From assembly GCA_945861145.1 (NCBI GenBank), contig CAMATL010000003.1, forward strand, positions 1-64,000: a DNA stretch of 64,000 nt. Direction: 5' to 3'. Positions 8,301 through 16,776 of the stretch are shown here, piece after piece. The first letter of the stretch is position 1; the number at the start of each line of letters is the position of its first letter. Below the pieces are notes generated by a model that saw only the letters and a list, made by a program, of their open reading frames with translations, searched no databases and had not been told where the DNA came from. The translations under genes and the position numbers were made by a program. The stretch is from a candidate division TM6 bacterium GW2011_GWF2_37_49. Lineage in GTDB: Bacteria > Babelota > Babeliae > Babelales > RVW-14.

Positions 8301-11103
8301 TTACGTTGAACGTGCAAGCTTGCGGTACGATACCTACCCAAGCCTTGTATGCAAAACCGATAAAAAAATGCGCTTCTGGATCAGCTTTAATTCAGGAGCA
8401 ATCGCTCTTGGCTCCGGTACTACCGGTGAAAATACGCTACTCGTTATTCAAGATCTCAATAGCCATACAGGGATCAGCCAAGTGGGTATTGGCAGCTTTG
8501 GCACCACGCCTGCTACTTTTTCTGGTGTTGAAATCGGTTCACCTATCGACTTTGGCATTGAAAACCAGCTTGCCGGTTATAAACAAGCTAGTGCCACTTT
8601 TCAATACGCTGGCAACATGACCATTGTTACGCCATTTGAATATCGCTTCTCACAAGAGGATCAAGCGGTAAAGCTTACCGATCTAGTTAACGACTCTACC
8701 TACTACCCTGGTGGCACGCCTCAACAGGGCGCTTTGTATGATTTTATGTTTACCGTACAAGACGATGGCACACCAAAGCTTGACTGGACTAATGAGCCAA
8801 GCAATCCTCAAAAACTAGCACTCGAGCAGCGTGTGCTAAAACTTAATGCTGATGCTGGCCTTGCTCGAGCAACTAAAGATATTATGAACCAAAGTGCCGC
8901 TATCTCTAAGAGTATAAAGCTTGCTGAAGCAGCACGCATCTCCGCTGTTGGCGCAGCGCAGTCTACTAGTATTGCGGCTGTTGGTGCGGCGCAGGCTGCC
9001 AGCATCTCTGCTGTTGGTGCAGCACAAGCTGCCAGCATCTCTGCTGTTGGTGCAGCACAAGCTGCACGCATTGCTGCAGATGGCGCTACAAAAATAGACG
9101 AGGCAAAAGCTCAAGGCGATGTAAAGCGAGCAGAGTATCAAGCTGCGCTTACTACAGGCGACAAAATTGCTCAGGCTGGCACGCAAATTGCTGGTGCCAC
9201 AAGTGGCGGTGGTCCCATTGTTGGCGGCCTAGGTCTTCTCGCAGGATCAGCTCTGATCGCTGGCGGGTTAGTAAAAAGTGCTATGGCTGAAGGCATGCTC
9301 AAAGATGCTGCCCAAGCTGATGCTCAAGGTGTATATGCGGCAAGTGGCAGCAAGCGACAAGCAAATGCCACCACAGAAGCAGCTGACTCCAAAGCAGCGA
9401 CTACAACAGAAGGGGCTAGTACCAAAGCAGCGACTACAACAGAAGAGGCCAATACCAAAGCAGCACTTACCACTGAAGAGGCTCAAAAAATTGAAGCTCA
9501 AATGCAACAAAAGGCCTTAGAACGTGACTCTCAAGCTGCGGAGCTTGAAAATCAGGCAAAATTGGCTGCCGGTGAAGCATCTGCATTTCGCAAAGTTGAT
9601 GCATACGTCTACACAGATCAGGCTCCACGCGCTACACTCGGTAGCAGCTCAATTCCTAATGAAGCAGTCGAAAACAGGCAGGTGTTAGAAGAAAAAGTAA
9701 TCAATGCAACGATGAGCAAGCGCCCATCTACACGTGCACTTTTCGAAGAAATATTAAGCCTTTATAAATACGGTATGAATTTGATCATCCATTTCCATGT
9801 CATAGATAAGAAATCAATTAAGCAACAATTGATTGATACGATTAATGCTCTCGTTAATGCTTATCCTAAGCTTTATGGCAGCGACCCTGAAATTAATGAA
9901 GGCGTACATAACGATTTGATTAACCTTTTAATGGCAGCGCGCAATAACCCTTATCTCATTGATTCGAAAGTCGCCGATCAAGCAAAAATGCGTGAGGTTT
10001 GGTTTGCAGATATTACTCGACTAAGTCGTCAATTACTAAGCTCAGGGCAAAGCCATAGCATTGAGCTGAATAACACTTATGGAGAATATATCTGGCTTAC
10101 TGAAGAAGCTGGCAGTAATGATGTAGCCGAAATCAGTTTTGATGCCGAAGGCCTCAATGATATTTTTATAGGCTTTGTTGACGATACAGTTCCTGTACGC
10201 AATAGCGCTAAAGAGTTTTACGAGGTCGTACTGGGAGCTTGGGACAACACGCGCAACGTAGTACGACTCAAAAGCTTGGATAAATCAGTTTTTGAAGTTA
10301 AAAAAAATAAGCAGTCTGACTCTATGCTCACAAGAATGGAATTTGAACGTTACACCATCAGGTTTGATCACGGTAAAATTACAGCAACCAAAGGGGCAAA
10401 GAAGAAAGTTATTTTACAATGGCAAGATCCTTACCCAATCACCGATTTGCGACGCATTGGCATTGCTACTTGGAATAGCCCAATAACATTCAAAAATATA
10501 ATGTTAAACGGTAAAATTATTGGCAAACGAGATTCTAATTTAGCAGCACTCAGTACAACCAATCCAACCGAAGCAATTAATCAAGCAGTTGATCATTTTA
10601 CTGAGCTTGAGAATGCATTGGGACAAGAAGTACTTGAAACAACTGATGACCCGGAAGTTGCAGAACTCATGGATAGTCTTGAAGAAGCTATAGCCAACGC
10701 TGCAGACAATGGTTATGCAAAACGCCGAGCCATGAATGTCAGTGATTATACAAATTTTGGTTATGCACTTGATGGTTGCTATAATTGGCTTGCCAGTGAC
10801 ATACGTTATAAAAAAGTGGCGTTCTATCTCAAGACGGTTACAGACGAGCTCAAGCGCAAAGGAGTCACTCTCGACCTTACGCAGGGTAAGGATAGTCGTG
10901 CAATTCATCAAACTGCTACCGGGCTAGCAGAATTAACTGCCGCAAAAGAGGCTGCAGCGCAAGCCGCGGCGGATGAAGAAGCACTGGCAGCCGATGCTGC
11001 GGCTAAAGTAGCTGACGATTCTGCTCAAGCCACTGACGAAGCAGCACCAACACCAACAGATGCAGCTGATGTAGCAGTTGTCGAGGCCCAGGTGGAAGAG
11101 TAG
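5344..11103 (+). CDS. Giant secreted modular protein (tectonin-like, FAMeT-like, hendecad repeats)
   Basis: The protein has 1,919 residues with a signal peptide (about 1-22). Residues about 420-655 are tectonin-type propeller repeats (motifs such as ISARSLQELWGVGMDDKIYK and VRSDQEVFAVNNKNEIWHY). Three segments resemble the farnesoic acid O-methyltransferase-like fold (Methyltransf_FA), at about 782-897 (VVIGGWGNTKSAI), 959-1069 (AVVFGDDNNKKISL) and 1619-1722 (EVVLGAWDNTRNVV). Between the second and third lie two tracts of 11-residue repeats, ISAVGAAQAAS at about 1197-1240 and TKAATTTEEAN at about 1345-1380. A glycine-rich hydrophobic stretch at about 1285-1312 separates them and could insert into or span a membrane. 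The tail is Ala/Glu-rich. The N-terminal 400 residues are unrecognised but contain a GTDPKD-QFEVK motif that recurs in the 38866 protein. I infer a surface or secreted adhesin or effector. The TAG stop is the first triplet of a family A repeat end. Confidence 0.7.
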   Translation: MKIKNLLFALLIAITPVMIFAMATTATVTSVADIPDHGFGRVLRVNNKTDFNMDIYFDKTIHDLLPEGTIARLRSFDPKLGKEGKLIRIVQEAGEAKLKADGTDPKDKTTQFEVKRRIAPDLTDWLGFSGPSVDNKVMRANPDTFHVALDTKNFSLDEHKHSHWKLSGKDLSECRLESRVGGFMQNLTLNEDYALGKDEEKIEYAQDLWCCNYPDTFQVVKAQYGIDKPPFEVTNGEYWGTRTWKEKVGAHAVHTGWRSERTGSRHWNWGKARWDDDYHNVPVYTSVDDFQDRSERKSADIKNWIRDRINQSGFYEIPGNSDGAFGDPCPGFAKRTEASVKVLNDIVISSSTAQGQGQRVEIFNDGRVAARLEEIRNSKSAALITAISADLRASSIAKWAPSQIHTRVGDPWPGIEKTIRVTVAFNGRNHDFSGSDSKGITVLILGDLYRFENNNWSQKVSGIRLVAIGNKDAVYGIRSDRSLARFDGSNWSKIETSMPIGFVAVSPKGDVFILNADNNTMWHQADGGFKQLPGSLKRISARSLQELWGVGMDDKIYKFNGIEWKKQDSFNGGAALDVSVADNGAVWATNTEQKVFRYDGDGKGWTLIPGAAKYITVRSDQEVFAVNNKNEIWHYLKGNWKQLPGGATNICAASGVNRTVIPAKRAIRSVETFTVRNQENKPAEPNDGSKLAIEIVKLGMGGGIPAKSAGDFVKIPVYKNPRVSGFAKYQIPEINQGSLIKINPLRSQGAAWLENTLHIPGSASVSFSARPGSAGDVQVIFGQSISDSFVWKVVIGGWGNTKSAIMKRTYEGGIPKDVFVCEVGRDQNPLAMAVPGSFTPYWASINNGLILVGVGNVGENTFMAWRDPNPPDDVNTCGFGSYKNPISYTEIQVLPAVDAQGTHRTYKIEPKPVTVRADTKKVTWLDALPFRVVDRGSVAATIQADGSAVLILGTAKSLDQPHYAVVFGDDNNKKISLKKWVAKTKSYVERASLRYDTYPSLVCKTDKKMRFWISFNSGAIALGSGTTGENTLLVIQDLNSHTGISQVGIGSFGTTPATFSGVEIGSPIDFGIENQLAGYKQASATFQYAGNMTIVTPFEYRFSQEDQAVKLTDLVNDSTYYPGGTPQQGALYDFMFTVQDDGTPKLDWTNEPSNPQKLALEQRVLKLNADAGLARATKDIMNQSAAISKSIKLAEAARISAVGAAQSTSIAAVGAAQAASISAVGAAQAASISAVGAAQAARIAADGATKIDEAKAQGDVKRAEYQAALTTGDKIAQAGTQIAGATSGGGPIVGGLGLLAGSALIAGGLVKSAMAEGMLKDAAQADAQGVYAASGSKRQANATTEAADSKAATTTEGASTKAATTTEEANTKAALTTEEAQKIEAQMQQKALERDSQAAELENQAKLAAGEASAFRKVDAYVYTDQAPRATLGSSSIPNEAVENRQVLEEKVINATMSKRPSTRALFEEILSLYKYGMNLIIHFHVIDKKSIKQQLIDTINALVNAYPKLYGSDPEINEGVHNDLINLLMAARNNPYLIDSKVADQAKMREVWFADITRLSRQLLSSGQSHSIELNNTYGEYIWLTEEAGSNDVAEISFDAEGLNDIFIGFVDDTVPVRNSAKEFYEVVLGAWDNTRNVVRLKSLDKSVFEVKKNKQSDSMLTRMEFERYTIRFDHGKITATKGAKKKVILQWQDPYPITDLRRIGIATWNSPITFKNIMLNGKIIGKRDSNLAALSTTNPTEAINQAVDHFTELENALGQEVLETTDDPEVAELMDSLEEAIANAADNGYAKRRAMNVSDYTNFGYALDGCYNWLASDIRYKKVAFYLKTVTDELKRKGVTLDLTQGKDSRAIHQTATGLAELTAAKEAAAQAAADEEALAADAAAKVADDSAQATDEAAPTPTDAADVAVVEAQVEE

Positions 11104-11125
11104 GCTCTATTGAGTTTTTGAAAGA
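11101..11125. repeat. Solo family A terminal repeat supplying a stop codon
   Basis: TAGGCTCTATTGAGTTTTTG at 11101-11120 matches the terminal inverted repeat of the element at 45877-46160 with two differences. Its TAG is the in-frame stop of the 1,919-residue protein. No second end or element interior is visible next to it. Confidence 0.6.
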
Positions 11126-11134
11126 CAATAAAAA

Positions 11135-11170
11135 AGCAGGGGTACGTTTTAAAACGTACCCCTGCTAAAA
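11135..11170. terminator. Bidirectional intrinsic terminator
   Basis: A perfect palindrome, AGCAGGGGTACGTTTT and its complement AAAACGTACCCCTGCT (11135-11166), is preceded by an A-run and followed by AAAATTTTT. It lies between the convergent large secreted-protein gene (plus) and acpS (minus), so it can serve both. Confidence 0.8.
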
Positions 11171-11205
11171 TTTTTACCCAAATACATCCGGCAATTCACG
11201 TCAAT

Positions 11206-11613
11206 CTATGACAGCATCACATACGCAATCGCATATTCACGTTCATGCGCGTATGAACAATGCACCTGCCAAGCACAAGTAAATCCAGCAAGCTTAGAAA
11301 TACTTGCCCAATCAACAACAAGCTCCGGAATCCCCCAAGTGCTTTTCTGTACATGGATTAAAGGGCACACCTGCCCAAAAAAAACTTCCTGCTTCAAGCG
11401 TCCCGTTGCAACCAAAGCGTTACTCAGCGCTTTATAAAAAGCTTCTTTGGTAGCAAAAAAAACTGCCGCGCGCTGTGATGACCACTTTGTATCACCGCGA
11501 ATTGCAGCAATCTCTCTTTCTGTAAATACGCGGTGTAATCGTTCATCTGCAAAAGTTGCCCAACGATCCAATCGATCCACGCGTACTAAGTCAACACCAC
11601 ACCCAGCAATCAT
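11206..11613 (-). CDS. acpS: Holo-[acyl-carrier-protein] synthase
   Basis: AcpS transfers the 4'-phosphopantetheine arm of coenzyme A to a serine of acyl carrier protein in the cytoplasm. The 135-residue protein has the two signatures of the family: GCGVDLVRVDRL at the N-terminus, with the metal-binding Asp8, and FFATKEAFYKAL around residues 52-63, with the Glu and Lys of the active site. Length fits the family (about 120-140). It is the last gene of a tight minus-strand operon: its ATG is 2 nt after the GlcG-like gene, and its GAGG ribosome-binding site lies inside that gene's end. Confidence 0.9.
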   Translation of the reverse strand: MIAGCGVDLVRVDRLDRWATFADERLHRVFTEREIAAIRGDTKWSSQRAAVFFATKEAFYKALSNALVATGRLKQEVFFGQVCPLIHVQKSTWGIPELVVDWASISKLAGFTCAWQVHCSYAHEREYAIAYVMLS

Positions 11614-11615
11614 GC

Positions 11616-11951
11616 TTACGCCTCAATAATGCTCAATGCTGCCTGGATACAACGCTGATTGGTAAGCATGTCAGCACCATCAATCGCAATAGCGCCAAGA
11701 TGGCCTGCAGCATTATCAATAAATATAACATCATCAGCAGGATGATTTTCTAGTGCATTCATAGCACGCTTCATGATTTCGCGAGAAACCATACCATCTA
11801 CATGATCCATACTACGAGTAAAAAAAACACTTGAATCAGCTGCAACAACAGCAATGCCTACATCAGCACCAAGCTTGCGTGCTTCAATTTCTGCAGCATC
11901 AGCCATCTTGCGAACAATATTAAGTGAGAGGCTCGAGAGATTGGTTATCAT
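11616..11951 (-). CDS. GlcG/HbpS-like (DUF336) protein
   Basis: This 111-residue protein fits the GlcG/HbpS family in its general pattern. An N-terminal helix (LSLNIVRKMADAAEIEARKL) is followed by the strand GADVGIAVVAADSSVFF, and there is a late glycine-rich stretch, GHLGAIAIDGADMLTNQRC. Members are about 130-150 residues, so this one is short. Family members include haem-binding and glycolate-locus proteins of uncertain function; no enzymatic role can be assigned. An AAGGA ribosome-binding site precedes the ATG. It lies 11 nt after comM and 2 nt before acpS, so all three are probably co-transcribed. Confidence 0.6.
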   Translation of the reverse strand: MITNLSSLSLNIVRKMADAAEIEARKLGADVGIAVVAADSSVFFTRSMDHVDGMVSREIMKRAMNALENHPADDVIFIDNAAGHLGAIAIDGADMLTNQRCIQAALSIIEA

Positions 11952-11962
11952 GAGATGTTCCT

Positions 11963-13495
11963 TTAAGAGTTTTGGGTTTTTTGGTCAAGTGATCTATACG
12001 AAATAGCTTCTTGCACGTGAACACGATCAATAACAGATGATTGTTCTAGGTCTGCGATGGTGCGAGCCACTTTGAGAACCTTATGGTACGCACGCATACT
12101 CAGACCAAGACGAGCAAAAGCAAGCTTTAAAATCTCTTCTGCTTTCTCGGTCAATATGCAAAATTCTTCAACCTCCTGCGCCTTAAGCTGTGCATTAAGC
12201 ACACCCTGTGCGCGCTGCCTCTGAAACTCTTTGGCTTTAAGTACCTCGGCGTACATCTCAGCAGAGCCTCGTGTGACAGTATTTTTGTCCTTGATGTCGT
12301 CATAATGCACAGCCGAAACCGGCACATGCAAATCAATACGATCAAGCAAAGGACCTGAAAGTTTGCCAAAATATTTAACAATTTGTTGCGGCAAACAAAC
12401 ACATTTTTTAATTGCATCACCAAAATAGCCACACGGACACGGATTAAGTGCAGCTACAAGCAAAAATTGCGCTGGATATTCTACGGCCATCATGGCACGT
12501 GAAATATGCACAGAGCCTTGTTCAAGCGGTTCACGCAGCACTTCAAGTGTAGGTCGGCTAAATTCGGTAAATTCATCAAGAAATAATACACCGCGATGTG
12601 CAAGTGTAATCTCGCCAGGCTTTGGATTAGAGCCGCCACCCACAAGTCCAGCTTGTGAAATAGTGTGGTGCGGGTTACGAAATGGCCGTTCAACAACTAA
12701 GGCTTGATCGCCAAGCTGCCCAGCAACCGAATAAACTTTTGTGATATCAATAATTTCATCGAAGGTAAGCGGCGGCAGGATCGTGCTCAACCGTTTGGCC
12801 AACATTGTTTTGCCAGACCCTGGGGGACCGACAAACAAGATATTGTGACCGCCAGTTGCAGCGATTTGCAAAGCCCGCTTAGCAGAAAATTGTCCTTTTA
12901 CTTGGTTGAAATCAACACCACTCCACGTAGCACGTGCTAGCGTGTCATCAAAAAGTGATGGTGTTGGTTTAATTGTAGCTTCGCCGCGCAGGTATGCAAC
13001 GAGCTCAACAACCGATTCAACCCCAATGACTTCAAGCCCTTTGATCAAAGCAGCTTCAAACTGATTGCCTTTAGGCACAATGATACGTTTGTAGCCCCAC
13101 TGCAAAGCAGCGTGCGCAATTGACAGTACGCCACGCACAGGGCGGATGCGCCCATCAAGCATCAACTCCCCGAGAAAAAGTGTTTCTTGGACAAAATCAG
13201 GGGTTAGCGTAATGAGTTGTGAGGCTTGAAGAATGGCAACTGATATGGCTACGTCAAAAAGGATATCTATTTTTTTTAGTGATGCGGGCGCGAGGTTAAT
13301 AACGATTACTCGTTCGGGGATCTTAAGACCAGAATTTTTAAGCGCCGCACGAATACGTTCTTTGCTCTCGTTAATTGCTTTATCGGGAAGGCCAACGATG
13401 AAAAAATCTAACATACCGAGCGAAAGGTCGCACTCCACCTCGACAAGGTGGGCTGCTATTCCTAAAGTCGTTGCTGAAAGAATTTTTGCATGCAT
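11963..13495 (-). CDS. comM: YifB/ComM-family Mg-chelatase-like AAA+ ATPase
   Basis: The 510-residue protein has the full ComM/YifB layout. The N-terminal ChlI-like domain (SATTLGIAAHLVEVECDLSLGM and GLPDKAINESKERIRAALKN) is followed by the AAA+ core. The Walker A motif GPPGSGKTMLAKRL is near residue 222 and the Walker B LFLDEFTEF near 310. The C-terminal helical domain contains LGLSMRAYHKVLKVARTIADL. ComM is known in some bacteria as a hexameric helicase that promotes branch migration during integration of transformed DNA. Whether this organism is transformable cannot be told from the window. First gene of an operon with the GlcG-like gene and acpS. Confidence 0.9.
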   Translation of the reverse strand: MHAKILSATTLGIAAHLVEVECDLSLGMLDFFIVGLPDKAINESKERIRAALKNSGLKIPERVIVINLAPASLKKIDILFDVAISVAILQASQLITLTPDFVQETLFLGELMLDGRIRPVRGVLSIAHAALQWGYKRIIVPKGNQFEAALIKGLEVIGVESVVELVAYLRGEATIKPTPSLFDDTLARATWSGVDFNQVKGQFSAKRALQIAATGGHNILFVGPPGSGKTMLAKRLSTILPPLTFDEIIDITKVYSVAGQLGDQALVVERPFRNPHHTISQAGLVGGGSNPKPGEITLAHRGVLFLDEFTEFSRPTLEVLREPLEQGSVHISRAMMAVEYPAQFLLVAALNPCPCGYFGDAIKKCVCLPQQIVKYFGKLSGPLLDRIDLHVPVSAVHYDDIKDKNTVTRGSAEMYAEVLKAKEFQRQRAQGVLNAQLKAQEVEEFCILTEKAEEILKLAFARLGLSMRAYHKVLKVARTIADLEQSSVIDRVHVQEAISYRSLDQKTQNS

Positions 13496-13990
13496 GGTTT
13501 TATTTCTATTCTAAAAATTACCCGTAAAATAACTTACTGCTAATAACTTTTATAACTCATTAATTTATAAATGTGAAACGGCTAGCAACATACGACCCAA
13601 TCGATGGCCTTATATTGCAGCAGTAGGGATATCGCCTGAATAAAGCCGATCAGATTGATGCTGCGTGAAACAAAGCACCAATCGCTGTGCAGACTGCACA
13701 GAAACACTCTTAAATGAATGGTCATTGCGACTAGTTGTTATGAGAAACTAAAAACCCCCTCGAGTGACAGGCTCGAGGGGGCTTTTAGCTTTACGATTTT
13801 AACGTATCAAAGCGTATTTTATTTTTTATTTTTCAATTTCAACGAAATGACCAGCAAACGTTATTTCTTAGAGTTTGGCGGACAGACCTCAATGAATAGG
13901 TCATCCGGGCCAGATCTTTTATCAAATTTGTGCTTATTTTGGCACGACATCGATGATGTTAAGTAGAGATATCCCTGATAGATGGAGTTT
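13496..13990. other. Intergenic region with terminator and no clear gene
   Basis: No full gene is visible between comM and the nuclease remnant. Bases 13688-13705 contain a tight inverted repeat (CTGTGCAG-x-CTGCACAG). A short minus-strand open frame ending near 13613 (tail TQHQSDRLYSGDIPTAAI) has no start and may be a gene scrap. The minus-strand terminator at 13755-13781 lies here. Confidence 0.4.
13755..13781 (-). terminator. Intrinsic terminator, minus strand
   Basis: Stems CCCCCTCGAG (13755-13764) and CTCGAGGGGG (13772-13781) with a 7-nt loop. Read on the minus strand the hairpin is followed by TTTTTAGTTT, the expected U-tract. It would stop transcription coming from the remnant gene at 14218 before comM. 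Confidence 0.7.
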
Positions 13991-14218
13991 TTACATCCCC
14001 CAGACTTGTACCGTAAGGTCACCAACTGTTTCAATTTTATGAAAAATTTTCTCTTCCCATGTTCTTTCTGCGCGTCTATCAAAAATTACTAGATGACCTT
14101 CGGTTATAGCTGTAGTAAACATATAATCAGCTGTTTGCTGTAGGCCCTTAACCTCTGTTTTAGAATCGCGATAGACTTTAATTTCGACAAAAAAGCGCTT
14201 GCCACCGACCAATTGCAT
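13991..14218 (-). pseudogene. C-terminal PD-(D/E)XK nuclease-domain remnant
   Basis: The 75-residue open frame MQLVGGKRFFVEIKVYRDSK and onward contains the E-x-K half of a PD-(D/E)XK active site (VEIKV). It continues with KGLQQTADYM, EGHLVIFDRR and WEEKIF, then ends VQVWGM. This pattern matches the C-terminal domain of the large AAA-ATPase-like/PD-(D/E)XK (DUF1703-type) proteins. The frame is open about 13 codons further upstream but then meets a stop. The ATPase part and the first acidic catalytic residue are missing, so this is a truncated gene. Confidence 0.65.
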
Positions 14219-14354
14219 ACTCGAGATGGATTCAGATGTAATCGCAAGAGGCCACGCTCAAAAATGAACGGCTCAGAAAAGGACACAGGCTTCCATTTTA
14301 CTCACCACCAAAGCCCTGCTAAAAATTCAGTTTTAAATCAAAATTCAGATCAAA

Positions 14355-14406
14355 GGCAAAGTCAATAATGAAGCGGAACACGCTGAGTTTCCATATTGAC
14401 TTTGCC
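14355..14406. repeat. 12-bp perfect inverted repeat
   Basis: GGCAAAGTCAAT (14355-14366) and ATTGACTTTGCC (14395-14406) flank 28 nt. It sits 3' of the minus-strand gene at 14460. A weak terminator is possible but no T-run follows. The ATTGACTTTGCC block recurs near 4871. Confidence 0.45.
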
Positions 14407-14459
14407 GTTAGCTGTTTTTAAAATGCATGATTAATTTGTGTAATTGGTATTAAACCCTT

Positions 14460-15290
14460 TTAAAGAATCAGGGTCGTCATAAATACTTTTGACACTTTTT
14501 CAACTGGCATGATAACACTTCTGTTGCTTACCGAATTAGTGTGAGCTGATGCTAAAAAATCTTCTAGTGGCGCAAGCGTGAGCTCTTTCATAAGGGTTGT
14601 GCCGGTGCTGACATCTCTATAGATCACATCTCCGCTATCAAGAGTTCTAAGAATTTTATCAATCTCATCAGTGGTGATACGATTTTCACTGTAAATAAGC
14701 TTATATCCACTATGCAGTATTTTAAGTATTTCTGGGGCGATGGATAATTCTTCAGCATCGAGTTGTGTGCGAAGCTCGGCGATGATTTCTGGAAATCGAT
14801 TTGTTAAATCAATAACGGCTTGCTGAAAATAACAAACGCAAGGATGGATGTCGGTATCTGCGGGGAGCCTGAGCATGTTTAATATCATGTCACGCCATCC
14901 CTCTTTTATGTTGCCAGAATCATCTAAGAGGCCTAATTCATTTAGTTTCTTTGCGGCACGATCTGACAGCAAAAATAAGCCGTTTTGGCAGAGCAAGTAA
15001 AGTTCACGCAGCTGACTTGGTGCCCAGCGGATGAGATAGTTGAGTATTGAGTGTAATATCATTGCATCTTCAACAAATGGATCGACAAGTGTTGGCCTGA
15101 AGCAGCAGCTAAGCATAATACGACAACAGCCGCCCTTGCCAACGGCACGCGAGCCGCCTGTTTGTAGTTTAAGATGTGTAGATGGTGCTCGATTTGGAAT
15201 GCGCTCTGGCTTGCTGTCTGCACTAAAAAGTGTTGTCTGAGCAGCAAAAACACAATAAAGAACTCCTGTCAGAATGCTAATTTTTTTCAC
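14460..15290 (-). CDS. Secreted protein of unknown function
   Basis: I do not recognise this protein. A signal peptide (KKISILTGVLYCVFAAQTTL) precedes a basic, cysteine-containing stretch (GGCCRIMLSCCF) and then a helical, Leu-rich region to residue 276. The start is placed at GTG 15290, because a GGGGA ribosome-binding site lies 6-7 nt upstream; the longer frame would need a TTG at 15302. Five cysteines lie in residues 55-120, which would fit a folded exported domain. It stands alone on the minus strand between the nuclease remnant and the TPR gene. Confidence 0.6.
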   Translation of the reverse strand: MKKISILTGVLYCVFAAQTTLFSADSKPERIPNRAPSTHLKLQTGGSRAVGKGGCCRIMLSCCFRPTLVDPFVEDAMILHSILNYLIRWAPSQLRELYLLCQNGLFLLSDRAAKKLNELGLLDDSGNIKEGWRDMILNMLRLPADTDIHPCVCYFQQAVIDLTNRFPEIIAELRTQLDAEELSIAPEILKILHSGYKLIYSENRITTDEIDKILRTLDSGDVIYRDVSTGTTLMKELTLAPLEDFLASAHTNSVSNRSVIMPVEKVSKVFMTTLIL

Positions 15291-15409
15291 GATTTTCCCC
15301 AAGTTTTAAAGAATGAATTTGCAAAAAAATAAACTTTGCCGTATCGAGCCTACGTCAGATAGCTTGGCGTATTCAATAAAAACAAGAAATAGGATTTTTA
15401 AACCTGAGG

Positions 15410-16651
15410 TTAGCTTGTGCGGCGAGCAACTACCATTTCCTGTAATTTTTCCGCAATGATGTTAAACGCGGGCTGCCAATTTTTATTAGGAGCTTGATGG
15501 ATTTTTTTGAAATGATCAAACCACACAGTATTGCTTTTTTCCCAGTGGTCGAGCCAGCGCCAATCATTGATTGTTGGGGTTAAAAACCAGGTGTTTTTGT
15601 ACAAGCCGCCTGCAAGTGCTGCCTGTGTGGCGTCTGAGCTGATAAGCACGTCGAGATTTTCTATTGCTGCGGCCGTGTCAGTAAAGCTTGTAAGCTCTTC
15701 GCTGAGATCAACTACTTTGCCTTCACTCGCAAGCTTTAAATTTACCGTGGGGCTACTTTTTTGAAGAACGTAAACCTTAATTCCTGGAATATGGCATAAC
15801 GGCATAAAAAACGAGGGCAATATATCAATGTTTTTTGATCCTGGTTTGTACGGGTCATTGTGCCAAGCTATACCGACTTTAACATCAGTATTATTGAAGA
15901 AAGCTTTGTATAGAGAGGCTTTTTTTTCTGGACTTGTTTTTAAATATGCCGCGTGAGGATTGAGTTGTTCAAGTTCTTGATTGAGGTAGTGCTGAAGGCT
16001 AAGTAACGATGCATGAAAATCAACGTCAAGTTCAGTTAGATTGGTTTGGTTGTTGCAGAGCGTAGCGCCAAGCTTTGCCTGCCTTATTAAATGTATCAAA
16101 GGCTCTTGTGGTTTAAAATAAACTTGGGCTGCTTTGCTGCGTAGTAGCGGCAAAAATCGGCAAAACATGATGGTATCGCTAAGATTTCTCTCGGCGTACA
16201 CAAATATTTTTTTATCAGTTAGGTCTTGGCCCGTCCATTCAACGCTTTTGCTTGGTTTTGCGTGCAAAGGTCGCGTGGGTAATTTTGCAGGGTTGCTAGC
16301 GTACTGACGATAATCAAGGAAAGTAGGGTTGATAGCCATCGCTTGCGCATAAATTTTAATTGCTTCGTCTGGCTGATTGTTGAGCTCATACGTGGTGCCT
16401 AATCTATCGTAGCCTTCAAGCCAGGTTGGGCGCATAGCGACAGTTTCTTGATATGATTTTATAGCTTGATTTAGATCGCCTCGTTTGAGGGCTGCGTGAC
16501 CGAGGTCGGAATAAATTTTACTTATATCTTCTAGGTAGTGCTCTTTGGGGTAAACATCGCCTTCTTCTGTGGTGATGTTTGCAAAAAAACTCCACCAGAC
16601 AAAAGCGATAACGCCAATTGAAATCATGGACCAATGAAACCTGTTCATCAT
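15410..16651 (-). CDS. Membrane-anchored TPR / glycosyltransferase-like protein
   Basis: An N-terminal membrane segment (MISIGVIAFVWWSFFANI, residues 9-26) is followed by two tetratricopeptide repeats at about 45-115 (LGHAALKRGDLNQAIKSYQE and LGTTYELNNQPDEAIKIYAQ). The C-terminal about 260 residues resemble the glycosyltransferase domain of bacterial TPR proteins: WTGQDLTDKKIFVYAERNLSD for the usual W-x-G-x2-L-x-G-K start, then VGIAWHNDP, and DVLISSDATQAALAGGLYKN for the usual D-T-x-x-A-H-L-A-G-A-L. The late motif has SSDATQAAL instead of S-x-D-T-x-x-x-H-L, so the usual His is lost and activity is uncertain. Sugar donor and acceptor cannot be inferred. Confidence 0.65.
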   Translation of the reverse strand: MMNRFHWSMISIGVIAFVWWSFFANITTEEGDVYPKEHYLEDISKIYSDLGHAALKRGDLNQAIKSYQETVAMRPTWLEGYDRLGTTYELNNQPDEAIKIYAQAMAINPTFLDYRQYASNPAKLPTRPLHAKPSKSVEWTGQDLTDKKIFVYAERNLSDTIMFCRFLPLLRSKAAQVYFKPQEPLIHLIRQAKLGATLCNNQTNLTELDVDFHASLLSLQHYLNQELEQLNPHAAYLKTSPEKKASLYKAFFNNTDVKVGIAWHNDPYKPGSKNIDILPSFFMPLCHIPGIKVYVLQKSSPTVNLKLASEGKVVDLSEELTSFTDTAAAIENLDVLISSDATQAALAGGLYKNTWFLTPTINDWRWLDHWEKSNTVWFDHFKKIHQAPNKNWQPAFNIIAEKLQEMVVARRTS

Positions 16652-16776
16652 GACAAGAAGCCTCTTCAGCTGACTAGTACTGTATAAAATATGACTAGGC
16701 TGACAGTATTAAGTCAGCGCAGAAGTCAGTCTACTAAAACCCTGTGAAATGACAATCGGTACCAAAAATTTAATAG

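Noticed and set aside
8930..9080. Tandem DNA repeats as a possible minisatellite or array
   Set aside because: Period of 33 nt in frame with the 11-residue protein repeat; coding explanation is sufficient.
8808..9186. Minus-strand Ala/Cys-rich repeat frames
   Set aside because: Antisense to the 11-residue repeats of the 5344-11103 gene; no ribosome-binding site.
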